Shown one piece after another: positions 8,845 to 17,196 of a DNA stretch of 64,000 nucleotides. The number at the start of each line of letters is the position of its first letter. The first letter of the stretch is position 1. Made by a program: the position numbers and the translations under genes. The notes below the pieces were generated by a model. The model saw only the letters and a list, made by a program, of their open reading frames with translations, did not search any database and was not told where the DNA came from. This stretch comes from Novosphingobium sp. ST904 (GTDB taxonomy: Bacteria; Pseudomonadota; Alphaproteobacteria; Sphingomonadales; Sphingomonadaceae). The stretch lies in NCBI RefSeq assembly GCF_001298105.1, contig NZ_LGJH01000160.1:1-64000 (forward strand), given 5' to 3'.

Positions 8845-9480
8845 TCAGAGATCGGCCCGCAGCCGCAACCGGATGGCTTGGGCCGAAGCGCTGACCACCG
8901 CCCCGAGCCCTGCCATGGCCATGTCCTTCTGCGGGTCCCAGGGATCGCCCTGCTGACCATTGTAGGCCAGCGCATCGGGGCCGGCCATGAACACCGTCAG
9001 CAGCCATTCGAATATTTCGTAGAGAGCGCTGCCCGCCAGCACGAACTCGACTGAGATATAAGTGGCAAGGGACAGCGACAGCCCCTTGTGCCGGACAAGC
9101 CATACCGAGATCGGATGGACCCACAGCGCACCGAAACTGAAATGGACGAGCCGGTCCCAGGCGTTGCGCTCCAGGCCCAGCGTCGCCGCCGGCGACGGCA
9201 GACCGAGCGCCCGCGCCCAATCCTCGTAGGGGACATGGGAGTAGACGTAACGCCCACCGATCGTGTGCAGCACAAGAAACAGGCAGATGAAGGCGACGGC
9301 GCTGGTCGGTAGAGGCCATCGCCGCAACGACCAGAAGATCGCGCCGAGAATCGCCAGAGTGGGAAGATTCTGCATCGGCGCCAGACGCGGAAACGGCGTG
9401 TCCAGCAAGCTGAACAACGCCGCTACGCCCGTGAGCACGAGCCACAGAACCTGAATGCGCGGCACCGCGTGCCGCGGCAT
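8845..9480 (-). CDS. DUF2238 / YjdF-like membrane protein
   Basis: The start at ATG 9480 gives 211 residues; upstream sequence in this frame is shadow of the GT2 gene. Five to six membrane segments are seen. The family motifs are present: HTIGGRYVYSHVPY, RLVHFSFGALWVHP, ALYEIFEW and GQQGDPWDPQKDM with its acidic and His residues. The gene starts eight bases after the GT2-GtrA stop and is translationally coupled to it. The molecular function of YjdF proteins is unknown. Context suggests an accessory role in lipid-linked sugar transfer, but this is inference. Confidence 0.85.
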   Translation of the reverse strand: MPRHAVPRIQVLWLVLTGVAALFSLLDTPFPRLAPMQNLPTLAILGAIFWSLRRWPLPTSAVAFICLFLVLHTIGGRYVYSHVPYEDWARALGLPSPAATLGLERNAWDRLVHFSFGALWVHPISVWLVRHKGLSLSLATYISVEFVLAGSALYEIFEWLLTVFMAGPDALAYNGQQGDPWDPQKDMAMAGLGAVVSASAQAIRLRLRADL

Positions 9481-9488
9481 ATTCACGC

Positions 9489-10664
9489 TCAGTACTTGCC
9501 CCAGACGAACTTGGAGGACAGTGCGAAGTTCCACACCGAACCCAGCACGATGCCGGTGATGACTGCCACCACGGCATGGATGCCGATGGTCTTGAGCACA
9601 GCCGCCGAACCGATGTTGGTCAACAGGCCCAGCGAGCAGGTCACCGCGAACTGCGCCCAACCGCGCATCAGCGGGCCGAAGCCGCGCAGGCGCTTGTCAG
9701 AATAAGTCAGTTCGTTGTTCAACACGAAGTTGAACGTCATCGCCACGACCGCAGCAATGGTGTTCGCGATGTTGAATGTCGCGCTCTCCGACCAGTTTCC
9801 GTAGACGAAGCGCTCGGCGAACACGAGGTGGAGCATGATCCACAGCGCGCTCAGTTGCACCAGCACGCCCAAGGCGCCAACGGTGCCGAACAGCGCGAAA
9901 CGGGTCGGAATGATCCGGCCCAGCCATTTGTCGTAAAGGCCCACGAGGAATTCGAACACGACGGTCTGGTCCAGTTTGCTTTCGCCTTCGGCTCGCGCCG
10001 CGAAATGGAGCGGAAACTCCTTGACGCGAAGCGGACGATCGACAGTTGCGAGGATATCGAGAAGAATCTTGAAGCCCACCCCCGACAGGCGGTGGGCATC
10101 CGCACGCAGCGTCTCGGTGCGCAGCATGAAGAAGCCGCTCATCGGGTCGGTCAGCTCGACGCCGGTCACCTTGTTGGCGATCCGGTTGGCAAGGCCCGAC
10201 GCCTTGACGCGATCGGGACGACCCCATGCCTCGGTGCTGGCGCCTTCTGCGAAGCGCGAGGCATAGGCAAGGTCGTACTCGCCCGAAGTTACGGCCTTCA
10301 GCATCTGCGGCAGCAATTCGGGATCATGCTGGTGGTCGGCATCCATCACCGCGACGATTGGCGCGGCGGTGGAGCACATGCCCTCGATGGCGGCGCTGGC
10401 AAGACCGCGCCGACCGATGCGCTGGATGCAGCGTACACGCGGATCTTCCAGCGACAGGCGGCGCGCCTCGTCCGAGGTGCCGTCGGGGCTGTTGTCATCG
10501 ACGAAGACAGCCTCCCACACCACGCCCTTGAGCGCGGCGTCGAGCCGCTCGATCATCGTCGCGATGTTCTTGCGCTCGTTGTAGGTGGGCAGGACGATGG
10601 CCAGCTCAAGCGGCTTGGCTGCGACGTCGAGCGCCTCTGCGAGATCCGAACGAGTAATGTTCAT
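9489..10664 (-). CDS. Polyprenol-phosphate mannosyltransferase (GT2) fused to GtrA domain
   Basis: A 391-residue two-domain protein. Residues about 20-245 form a DPM1-like GT2 domain with LPTYNERKNI, VDDNSPDGT and the metal-binding DADHQHDPE. Residues about 260-391 form a four-helix GtrA membrane domain. The first should transfer mannose from GDP-mannose to polyprenyl phosphate on the cytoplasmic face, and GtrA proteins are thought to help flip such lipids. It is followed by the YjdF-like gene and faces the GT39 enzyme that would use the product, so the three form a plausible glycosylation module. Confidence 0.9.
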   Translation of the reverse strand: MNITRSDLAEALDVAAKPLELAIVLPTYNERKNIATMIERLDAALKGVVWEAVFVDDNSPDGTSDEARRLSLEDPRVRCIQRIGRRGLASAAIEGMCSTAAPIVAVMDADHQHDPELLPQMLKAVTSGEYDLAYASRFAEGASTEAWGRPDRVKASGLANRIANKVTGVELTDPMSGFFMLRTETLRADAHRLSGVGFKILLDILATVDRPLRVKEFPLHFAARAEGESKLDQTVVFEFLVGLYDKWLGRIIPTRFALFGTVGALGVLVQLSALWIMLHLVFAERFVYGNWSESATFNIANTIAAVVAMTFNFVLNNELTYSDKRLRGFGPLMRGWAQFAVTCSLGLLTNIGSAAVLKTIGIHAVVAVITGIVLGSVWNFALSSKFVWGKY

Positions 10665-10711
10665 GCGCCCCGTACTAGGTGGAAAACCTGAATAAAAATC
10701 TATCGTCAGTT

Positions 10712-10727
10712 AAGGTCGCGGGACCTT
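10712..10727 (-). terminator. Small hairpin at leuB stop
   Basis: AAGGTC (10712-10717) pairs with GACCTT (10722-10727) across a 4-base loop and overlaps the leuB stop codon. On the minus strand a T-rich run (ATTTTTATT) follows about 12 bases later. It is a weak candidate terminator between leuB and the GT2 gene. Confidence 0.3.
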
Positions 10728-11769
10728 ACAGGCGTTCGACGACCGCGTCACCGATTTCCCGCGTTCCCGCGGAACCGCCCAGATCGCCGCCCTTGATGCC
10801 GTCCGCCAGGGTCTTCGCCACGGCCGCCTCGATACGGGCTGCTTCGGCTTCGAGGCCAAGCGAATGGCGCAGCAGCATCGCCGCCGAGAGGATCGTTGCC
10901 ATCGGATTGGCAAGGCCCTTGCCCGCGATGTCCGGCGCCGAACCGTGGATCGGCTCATAAAGGCCGTAAGTACCCTCGGCAAGGCTGGCCGAAGCCAGCA
11001 GCCCGATCGAGCCCACGCACATCGAGGCCTGGTCGGAAAGAATGTCACCGAACAGATTGCCGGTGACGATCACGTCGAACTGGCCGGGGTTCTTCACCAG
11101 CTGCATCGCCGCATTGTCGACGTACATGTGGCTGAGTTCGACCTCGGGATATTCCTTGGCGACCTCGATCACGACATCGCGCCAGAGCTGCGAGGTCTCG
11201 AGGACGTTCGCCTTGTCGACCGAGCAAAGCTTCTTCGAACGCCCCATTGCCGCCGTGAAGCCGACATGCGCGATGCGGCGCACTTCATCCTCGGCGTAGG
11301 ACATCATGTCCCAGCCCTGGCGGCGGCCGTCTTCCAGCGTGCGCATGCCCTTCTCGCCGAAGTACACATCGCCGTTGAGTTCGCGCACGATCAGCAGGTC
11401 GATCTTGCTGGCGACTTCGGGACGAAGCGTGGTCAGATCCTCGAGGCCCGCGAAAACCTGCGCCGGGCGCAAGTTGGCGAAGAGGCCGAGCTCCTTGCGC
11501 AGGCCAAGAATGGCCTGCTCCGGGCGCAAGTGACGCTCCAGATGATCGCACGAGAAATCGCCCACCGCGCCGAACAGGATCGCCTGCGACGAACGCGCGA
11601 TTTCCAGGGTTTCGGCCGGAAGCGGATGGCCATGCTTGCGATAGGCGACGCCGCCGACATCGCCTTCGACGAGTTCGAGGCCTGGAAGATCGAGCTTCTG
11701 AAGCACGCGCACTGCCTGCTCGGTGACCTCGGGACCGATCCCGTCTCCTGCAAATACCGCAATGCGCAT
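10726..11769 (-). CDS. leuB: 3-isopropylmalate dehydrogenase
   Basis: A 347-residue, full-length LeuB that oxidatively decarboxylates 3-isopropylmalate with NAD in leucine synthesis. The N-terminus IAVFAGDGIGPEV, the RELNGDVYFGEKG segment, and the C-terminal GLYEPIHGSAPDIAGKGLANP metal/cofactor region (seen in parts) are all conserved. It starts 18 bases after the recO stop and so is probably expressed from the upstream tlyA-to-recO run. Linkage of leuB to recO is an operon convenience rather than a functional link. Confidence 0.96.
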   Translation of the reverse strand: MRIAVFAGDGIGPEVTEQAVRVLQKLDLPGLELVEGDVGGVAYRKHGHPLPAETLEIARSSQAILFGAVGDFSCDHLERHLRPEQAILGLRKELGLFANLRPAQVFAGLEDLTTLRPEVASKIDLLIVRELNGDVYFGEKGMRTLEDGRRQGWDMMSYAEDEVRRIAHVGFTAAMGRSKKLCSVDKANVLETSQLWRDVVIEVAKEYPEVELSHMYVDNAAMQLVKNPGQFDVIVTGNLFGDILSDQASMCVGSIGLLASASLAEGTYGLYEPIHGSAPDIAGKGLANPMATILSAAMLLRHSLGLEAEAARIEAAVAKTLADGIKGGDLGGSAGTREIGDAVVERL

Positions 11770-11787
11770 GTCGTTCTCCGCTTGGCG

Positions 11788-12393
11788 TCAACCGTGAATC
11801 CGCCCCAGCCGCTCACGCAGCAGGACGCGCGCCCCCATAGCGTCTCCACGCCGATCGGCAAGCGGATAGCGCGCCAGTTCGCGGCCGAGCAGGTCGAAAG
11901 TAGTGAGTATCGCCCCCCAGTCGTCATCCTCGGGACGCGCAACCGGCACGCCGTAGCCAAGCTCGCGCAGCAGGAGGACTTCGTAGGACAGGAGCGGCAG
12001 CGCCCAGCCCCGGGCGGAGGGGGCAACGCAGATCGCCTCCAGCAGCGCGCCAAGCGCCTGGTAAAGCGCGGGATAGGGATGGCGCTCGGGCAGGCAGGTG
12101 GCGGTAAGCGCCGTGACCCAGGCGATAGCGGCGGCAGGGAGCGGTTCACCCAGCCATGGGCCTCGACTGGAAACCAGTTCGATGCGGGCGAAGGGAAGCT
12201 GACTATCGCTTTTCGAGCGGATTTCCGCCTCGACACCGTTGCCGGGAATCAGCACCGGCCGCAGTTCACGCCCCCTTCCCCCGGCGACATAGGCAGCGAC
12301 GAGACCCGCTTCCGCCGTCAACAGGCGAACGATGGCGGCTGTTTCGCCGTGAGGCCGGGAGGCACAAACGATGGCGGAAGCGCGAAGCTGCAT
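11788..12393 (-). CDS. recO: DNA repair protein RecO
   Basis: A 201-residue RecO, slightly shorter than the enterobacterial form (about 240). RecO loads RecA with RecR and anneals SSB-coated single strands in the RecF pathway. The OB-fold N-terminus has SRPHGETAAIVRLLTAEAG, and the helical C-terminal domain includes LLSYEVLLLRELGYG. The usual zinc-binding cysteines of some RecO proteins are not apparent. It lies between ubiK and leuB, with 94 bases separating it from ubiK. Confidence 0.93.
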   Translation of the reverse strand: MQLRASAIVCASRPHGETAAIVRLLTAEAGLVAAYVAGGRGRELRPVLIPGNGVEAEIRSKSDSQLPFARIELVSSRGPWLGEPLPAAAIAWVTALTATCLPERHPYPALYQALGALLEAICVAPSARGWALPLLSYEVLLLRELGYGVPVARPEDDDWGAILTTFDLLGRELARYPLADRRGDAMGARVLLRERLGRIHG

Positions 12394-12487
12394 GATGCGG
12401 CTTGCAGGGCCTCAGCTACAGCGACGCACGATCAAGGAAACGAAACGCGAGAAGGCGTGGGAAGACCCGGCCTTCGCGGGGCCGGAA

Positions 12488-12736
12488 CTACGAACCGGAC
12501 TTGGCTTCGAGTGCGGCGATCCGGTCCTTGAGCGTTTCCACTTCGGCACGCGAGGTGGCGGCAAGTTCCTTTACCGCTTCGAATTCCTCACGGGTGACAT
12601 AGTCCATGTCGCCCATGAATTCCTTGAAGCGCTCACGCGCATTGTCGCGGGCTTCCCGGCCCACGCCGGCGAGCGTGCCGGCGGCACTGTTCATCATCTT
12701 GACGAAATCGGCGACGAAAGGGTTTTCGCTTTGCAT
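12488..12736 (-). CDS. ubiK: UbiK-type accessory factor (BMFP domain coiled coil)
   Basis: An 82-residue helical protein. The amphipathic N-terminal region NPFVADFVKMMNSAAGTL is followed by a coiled coil ending EVETLKDRIAALEAK, the BMFP layout. UbiK helps ubiquinone synthesis under aerobic conditions, and the C-terminal coil trimerises. The protein is of normal family length. It lies between the TspO gene (47 bases upstream) and recO. The symbol is based on family architecture. Confidence 0.85.
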   Translation of the reverse strand: MQSENPFVADFVKMMNSAAGTLAGVGREARDNARERFKEFMGDMDYVTREEFEAVKELAATSRAEVETLKDRIAALEAKSGS

Positions 12737-12783
12737 GGGAGCCTATTTGGTATGTTGCGCGAAGCCGCGCAAGAGCCCTTTGC

Positions 12784-13338
12784 TCAAATCTCGAAGCGTT
12801 CCACCGCCCGCGGCCCTTCAGCACCATCGAGAGAGGGATTCGCCTCAAGAAACGCGTAGTTCAGGTATGTCGCGAAGCAGATCCACACGAGATAGGGCAC
12901 GAGCAGCAGCGCCGCGACGGGGCGAATCCGCCAGAACAGCGCTATCGTCAGAAGCACCGCGAAATCCATCGCCGCGATCACCGCGAGTCCGATGGTCATC
13001 TGATGGGCGCCGAAGAACACCGGGCTCCACGCCAGGTTGAGCGCGAACTGCAGGACGAACGCAGCCACCGCCAGCCCGCGTCCGCGCGCGCCGCGCGCCG
13101 AACAGACCATCGCCAGCGCCACGCCCATCAACACATAGAGTAGCGTCCAGACGATCGGGAAGGCGATGGGCGGCGGATAAGTGGCAGGCTTTGCCAATGC
13201 ATCGAACCAGGCATTGCCGGGCCCGCTCTGCGAAACCTTGCCCGAGATGAAGCCCAGCAGCACGACCAGCGGGACGAGCACAAGCGACCAGCGCAGCAGG
13301 CTGGCGCGCAACTGGCCCGACGAAGCGATCAGGTTCAT
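12784..13338 (-). CDS. tspO: TspO/MBR family tryptophan-rich sensory protein
   Basis: A 184-residue membrane protein with five hydrophobic helices. Family signatures are W-F-D-A-L-A-KPATYPPPIAFPIVWTLLYVLMGVA (here in parts) and NLAWSPVFFG in the third to fourth helix. TspO proteins bind porphyrins and cholesterol-like ligands and modulate tetrapyrrole and stress responses. The N-terminal extension of about 35 residues before the first family motif includes one hydrophobic segment. It is in a minus-strand run with ubiK and recO. Confidence 0.9.
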   Translation of the reverse strand: MNLIASSGQLRASLLRWSLVLVPLVVLLGFISGKVSQSGPGNAWFDALAKPATYPPPIAFPIVWTLLYVLMGVALAMVCSARGARGRGLAVAAFVLQFALNLAWSPVFFGAHQMTIGLAVIAAMDFAVLLTIALFWRIRPVAALLLVPYLVWICFATYLNYAFLEANPSLDGAEGPRAVERFEI

Positions 13339-13443
13339 TCCCCTAGCAACTCCCGAATCAGGAAAACCGCGACATCAGGCGGTGGATTCCGGCAAGTTGT
13401 GTAACGAGCCTGCCCGGCGCGCAATCACCTGATATCCCGAAAT

Positions 13444-14238
13444 TCATCCACGTTGCGCCGAAACGAGAAACTCGACGTTACCTTCCGGGCCCTTGATCGG
13501 ACTTTCGACGATCCCCTGGATCGCCCAGCCATCGCCTTCGAGCCAGTCCCGCACCTCGCTGCAGACCCGCTCGTGCAACAGGGGGTCTCGCACGACTCCG
13601 CCCTTCCCCACCTCGCCCCGTCCGACTTCGAACTGCGGCTTGATAAGCGCAACCAGCCTGCATTCGGGTGCGGCAAGGCGGAGCGGTACTTCGAGAACCT
13701 TTGCGAGCCCGATGAAGCTCGCATCGCAGACGACCCAGTTGCACGATGCATCGATCTGCTGCGCCGTGAGCACGCGGGCGCTGGTCTGTTCCAGCACGGT
13801 TACGCGCGGGTCCTGACGCAGCTTCCAGGCGAGCTGATTGGTGCCCGAATCCACCGCAAACACGCGCTCAGCGCCATTGCTGAGCAGCACGTCGGTGAAC
13901 CCGCCCGTGGAACTGCCGATGTCCATGGCGACAGCCCCCGCCGGGTCGAGGCCGAAATGCTCGATCGCATGAGCCAGCTTGATGCCCCCACGCGAAACCC
14001 AGGGGTGATCGCGCCCGCGCACTTCAAGCGGCTCGTCGGCCTTCAGGCTCTGCCCGGGCTTGGCGATCTTGGTCTCGCCGGAAAACACCAGCCCTGCCAG
14101 CACCAGCGCCTGCGCACGCGTGCGGCTTTCGGCAAGCCCGCGGTCCACCAACGCCTGATCGACACGCAATTTTGCGGATGCCCCCTTGGAATGCGGTGCT
14201 TTCTTTTCGACGGAGCGGGGTTCGGACGGGTCAGTCAT
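13444..14238 (-). CDS. tlyA: TlyA-family rRNA cytidine 2'-O-methyltransferase / hemolysin-like protein
   Basis: From ATG 14238 the protein has 264 residues; the frame extends to 14271, but the extension is not conserved. An S4 RNA-binding domain spans about residues 25-85 (RVDQALVDRGLAESRTRAQALV). It is followed by an FtsJ-like methyltransferase domain with VAMDIGSSTGGFTDVLL as the SAM site. TlyA methylates 16S and/or 23S rRNA cytidines and affects capreomycin sensitivity. The gene is divergent from a lipoprotein gene with only 47 bases between starts. Confidence 0.92.
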   Translation of the reverse strand: MTDPSEPRSVEKKAPHSKGASAKLRVDQALVDRGLAESRTRAQALVLAGLVFSGETKIAKPGQSLKADEPLEVRGRDHPWVSRGGIKLAHAIEHFGLDPAGAVAMDIGSSTGGFTDVLLSNGAERVFAVDSGTNQLAWKLRQDPRVTVLEQTSARVLTAQQIDASCNWVVCDASFIGLAKVLEVPLRLAAPECRLVALIKPQFEVGRGEVGKGGVVRDPLLHERVCSEVRDWLEGDGWAIQGIVESPIKGPEGNVEFLVSAQRG

Positions 14239-14285
14239 GGCTTTGCATACTTGAGATGAAGCGCGCCTCATTCCATACCGGGCTC

Positions 14286-14825
14286 ATGAAGGCAAATCCG
14301 CGCCGACGCCCGGCTCTCTCCGCGTTCCCCCAGAAACTCGCTTTCGCCCCGCTCGCCGCGCTGGCGATGGTCGCCGGCTGCGTAGCGCCGAGCAGCCCGC
14401 CGCCCGCACCGCGCCCGGCGCCTGCCCCCGTCGCGCCTCCCGCTCCGACAGCCCCGCCTGCCGCAGACTGGCGAGACGCCCCGCAGACACCGGGCGACTG
14501 GAGCATCGCCTCGCCAGGTATCGCCAGCTTCGCCAATGGCACTTTCGGAATACGCTGCAATCGAGGATCGGCCACGGTATCACTGTTCCGCAGCGGCGCG
14601 GCGAACGGCCCGGTAGCGCTTTCCATCTCCACCTCGGACACCAGCCGCGTGCTCACGGCATCGCCCGTGAACGGCGGCGTTCAGGTGGACCTGCCGGCAC
14701 GGGACCGCCTGCTTGACGCCATGGCCTTCAGCCGCGGTCGCTTTGCCGCCGAAGTCCAGGGCATGGCGCCGCTCTACATCCCGAGCTGGACCGAAATCTC
14801 GCGCGTCATCGAGGACTGTCGCTGA
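14286..14825 (+). CDS. Predicted lipoprotein, unknown function
   Basis: The start at ATG 14286 gives 179 residues; upstream in-frame starts at 14256 and 14172 are possible but overlap the divergent tlyA promoter. An Arg-rich n-region and hydrophobic stretch end in the lipobox MVAGC with C32. A Pro/Ala linker follows (about residues 33-62), then a compact domain with DWSIASPGIASFANGTFGIRC and conserved-looking Trp residues. The mature protein should sit on the outer or inner membrane facing the periplasm. I do not recognise a named family. The C-terminal region resembles small periplasmic beta-rich domains of sphingomonads. Confidence 0.65.
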   Translation: MKANPRRRPALSAFPQKLAFAPLAALAMVAGCVAPSSPPPAPRPAPAPVAPPAPTAPPAADWRDAPQTPGDWSIASPGIASFANGTFGIRCNRGSATVSLFRSGAANGPVALSISTSDTSRVLTASPVNGGVQVDLPARDRLLDAMAFSRGRFAAEVQGMAPLYIPSWTEISRVIEDCR

Positions 14826-15119
14826 GAGCGCAACGTGCAAAATTGAACAGGAATCGAGGCGAGAAGGCGAACAAACAGTCCGTAACTTCTCGCCCTTCCG
14901 GAATGTTTTCACGTCATTTCAAGGGCATTCGGGCCGCACTTTCCAGTCCCCGAAATCGAGCCGTCAAAGCGGCGCGAAGGCTGGGGAAAACTCACCCGAA
15001 GCGTCGATAATGACCGCAAAAAATATGAATTCAAGACTTGTTGTGCGGTGCGGAATCGGACACAAATTTTCTCAGGACGACGGGCCCCGGGAAACGCGCC
15101 CGAGAGTTACCGAAGTCCG

Positions 15120-15135
15120 GCCGCTTCAGTGCGGC
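15120..15135 (+). promoter_or_regulatory. Leader hairpin before micro-ORF
   Basis: GCCGC (15120-15124) pairs with GCGGC (15131-15135) across a TTCAGT loop, about 20 bases upstream of the ribosome binding site of the 18-codon ORF. It may protect or shape the 5' leader. Confidence 0.3.
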
Positions 15136-15153
15136 AACCTTGGCTCAACAGCG

Positions 15154-15168
15154 CGAAAGGAGGTGATC
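15154..15168 (+). promoter_or_regulatory. Extended ribosome binding site
   Basis: The 15-base run GAAAGGAGGTGATCC is complementary to essentially the whole 3' end of 16S rRNA, far longer than the normal 4-6 base match. It ends two bases before an ATG at 15171, so the canonical GGAGG core has ordinary spacing. Confidence 0.7.
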
Positions 15169-15170
15169 CG

Positions 15171-15227
15171 ATGTCTCATGGTTCAGCAGAGAGGTCGGCA
15201 ATTTCCGTCGCGAGGCATTATCGCTAA
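15171..15227 (+). CDS. 18-codon micro-ORF with near-perfect anti-16S leader
   Basis: ATG at 15171 to TAA at 15225-15227 encodes the 18-residue peptide MSHGSAERSAISVARHYR. It is basic, with no membrane segment. The case for translation rests on the 15-base Shine-Dalgarno match immediately upstream and a strong terminator hairpin downstream (15285-15318), which together delimit a transcript of roughly 200 bases. It lies alone in an 817-base gap between the lipoprotein gene and ilvE. No family is recognised. It could be a functional micropeptide, or the RNA itself could be the product, for example one that titrates ribosomes. Confidence 0.5.
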   Translation: MSHGSAERSAISVARHYR

Positions 15228-15284
15228 ATTTTGATGAAGCGATAAAGGCTTTCGCTGGCGGCACTTCCCGGCCGCTGACCATGC

Positions 15285-15318
15285 GAAGGGCCGCACCGGG
15301 CAACCGGGGCGGCCCTTC
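15285..15318 (+). terminator. Intrinsic terminator after micro-ORF
   Basis: GAAGGGCCGC (15285-15294) pairs perfectly with GCGGCCCTTC (15309-15318), with an inner CCGG/CCGG pairing in the loop. TCATTTGC follows. It is well placed to end the micro-ORF transcript before ilvE. The rest of this gap (14826-15119 and 15319-15544) holds nothing I can identify. Confidence 0.7.
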
Positions 15319-15544
15319 TCATTTGCATGGCGCGAATTGATTTCCGCAGGTCGAACGCCGTCTCCGGGCAGGGTTTCTCGGGCTGTCGCCTCGCAAGGTC
15401 ACGCCTCCGGCTTATCCTCCCCGCATCGCGGCAAGCGAATTTCGCACTGGCACTTGCGGGTTTTCCGGGGCTAAGGCCGTTCCGCGACAGTTTTCCCACA
15501 GATCTGCGGACGGCCCATGCCATGGCTCCGCCCGCTGCAGCGTG

Positions 15545-15575
15545 GTAATACTATAAAATTGAGTATCAAAATTAC
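15545..15575. promoter_or_regulatory. AT-rich nested inverted repeats upstream of ilvE
   Basis: GTAAT (15545-15549) with ATTAC (15571-15575), and ATACT (15548-15552) with AGTAT (15562-15566), form nested repeats in an AT-rich patch that stands out from the GC-rich surroundings. It lies 68-98 bases before the ilvE start and is the likely promoter/operator region. Confidence 0.4.
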
Positions 15576-15642
15576 TTTTCGGTTGCTTTGAGTGTAATTT
15601 TCATTCAACGGAGCCGGGACGTCTACAAGAGGATTTCGTTCG

Positions 15643-16743
<1,101 letters not shown>

Positions 16744-16752
16744 ACATGAAGC

Positions 16753-16782
16753 AAGCATCGGGGAGCATTCTCCCTGATGCTT
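16753..16782 (+). terminator. Terminator of ilvE
   Basis: AAGCATC (16753-16759) pairs with GATGCTT (16776-16782), continued by GGGAG/CTCCC inside. It starts ten bases after the stop, and T-rich sequence follows. Confidence 0.75.
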
Positions 16783-16796
16783 TACTTCTACCTTTC

Positions 16797-16828
16797 CGGC
16801 GCGCCCCGCTCTCGCGGTTGGCGCGCCG
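16797..16828 (-). terminator. Hairpin downstream of minus-strand Rieske unit
   Basis: CGGCGCGCC (16797-16805) is a perfect inverted copy of GGCGCGCCG (16820-16828), with a 14-base loop. It lies 29 bases past the stop of the 112-residue gene, so it probably ends the TetR-regulated Rieske transcript and insulates it from ilvE. Confidence 0.55.
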
Positions 16829-16857
16829 ATTGCATCGGGCATCGTCGGCCTCGGCGT

Positions 16858-17196
16858 TCAAGCCCCTGCCGGTGTCCGCATGATCTCCATGAACTTGCGA
16901 AAAGTGGCGTGTGTCGCCTCGGCGTCCTTCTGAAGCTCTTCCGCCAGCGCAACGTGCGCAAGGCTCAGCATGAGGTTCATCAGCCTGTCATCCGCCTGAT
17001 CGAACTCGTGCAGCCCGCGCGCATCGAGATGATCGAGAGCGGCGCCAAGATGCTCGCTGGCCGCCACGTAGAACGCTTCACGCTGCTCTTTCGAAGAACG
17101 GCCACGTTGCTCGGCACGCGCGGCTGATCCACCGATGGCCCATTGCGAAACGAAGGGTTCCAGCACCGCGAATCTCGCCGGAAGCGATACGCTCAT
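16858..17196 (-). CDS. Small helical protein translationally coupled to Rieske oxygenase
   Basis: From ATG 17196 the protein has 112 residues. Its start overlaps the Rieske stop as ATGA, indicating translational coupling and probably matched amounts. It is predominantly alpha-helical, without Cys motifs, membrane segments or a signal peptide. A charged middle (SKEQREAFYVAASEHLGAALDHLDARG) leads to a helical C-terminus ending RKFMEIMRT. It is too short and unlike the NTF2-fold small subunits of ring-hydroxylating dioxygenases. Function is unknown. An assembly or stabilising partner of the oxygenase is one inference. Confidence 0.75.
   Translation of the reverse strand: MSVSLPARFAVLEPFVSQWAIGGSAARAEQRGRSSKEQREAFYVAASEHLGAALDHLDARGLHEFDQADDRLMNLMLSLAHVALAEELQKDAEATHATFRKFMEIMRTPAGA

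Noticed and set aside
10864..12531. Plus-strand open frame of 555 codons
   Set aside because: It is antisense to leuB and recO; high-GC shadow.
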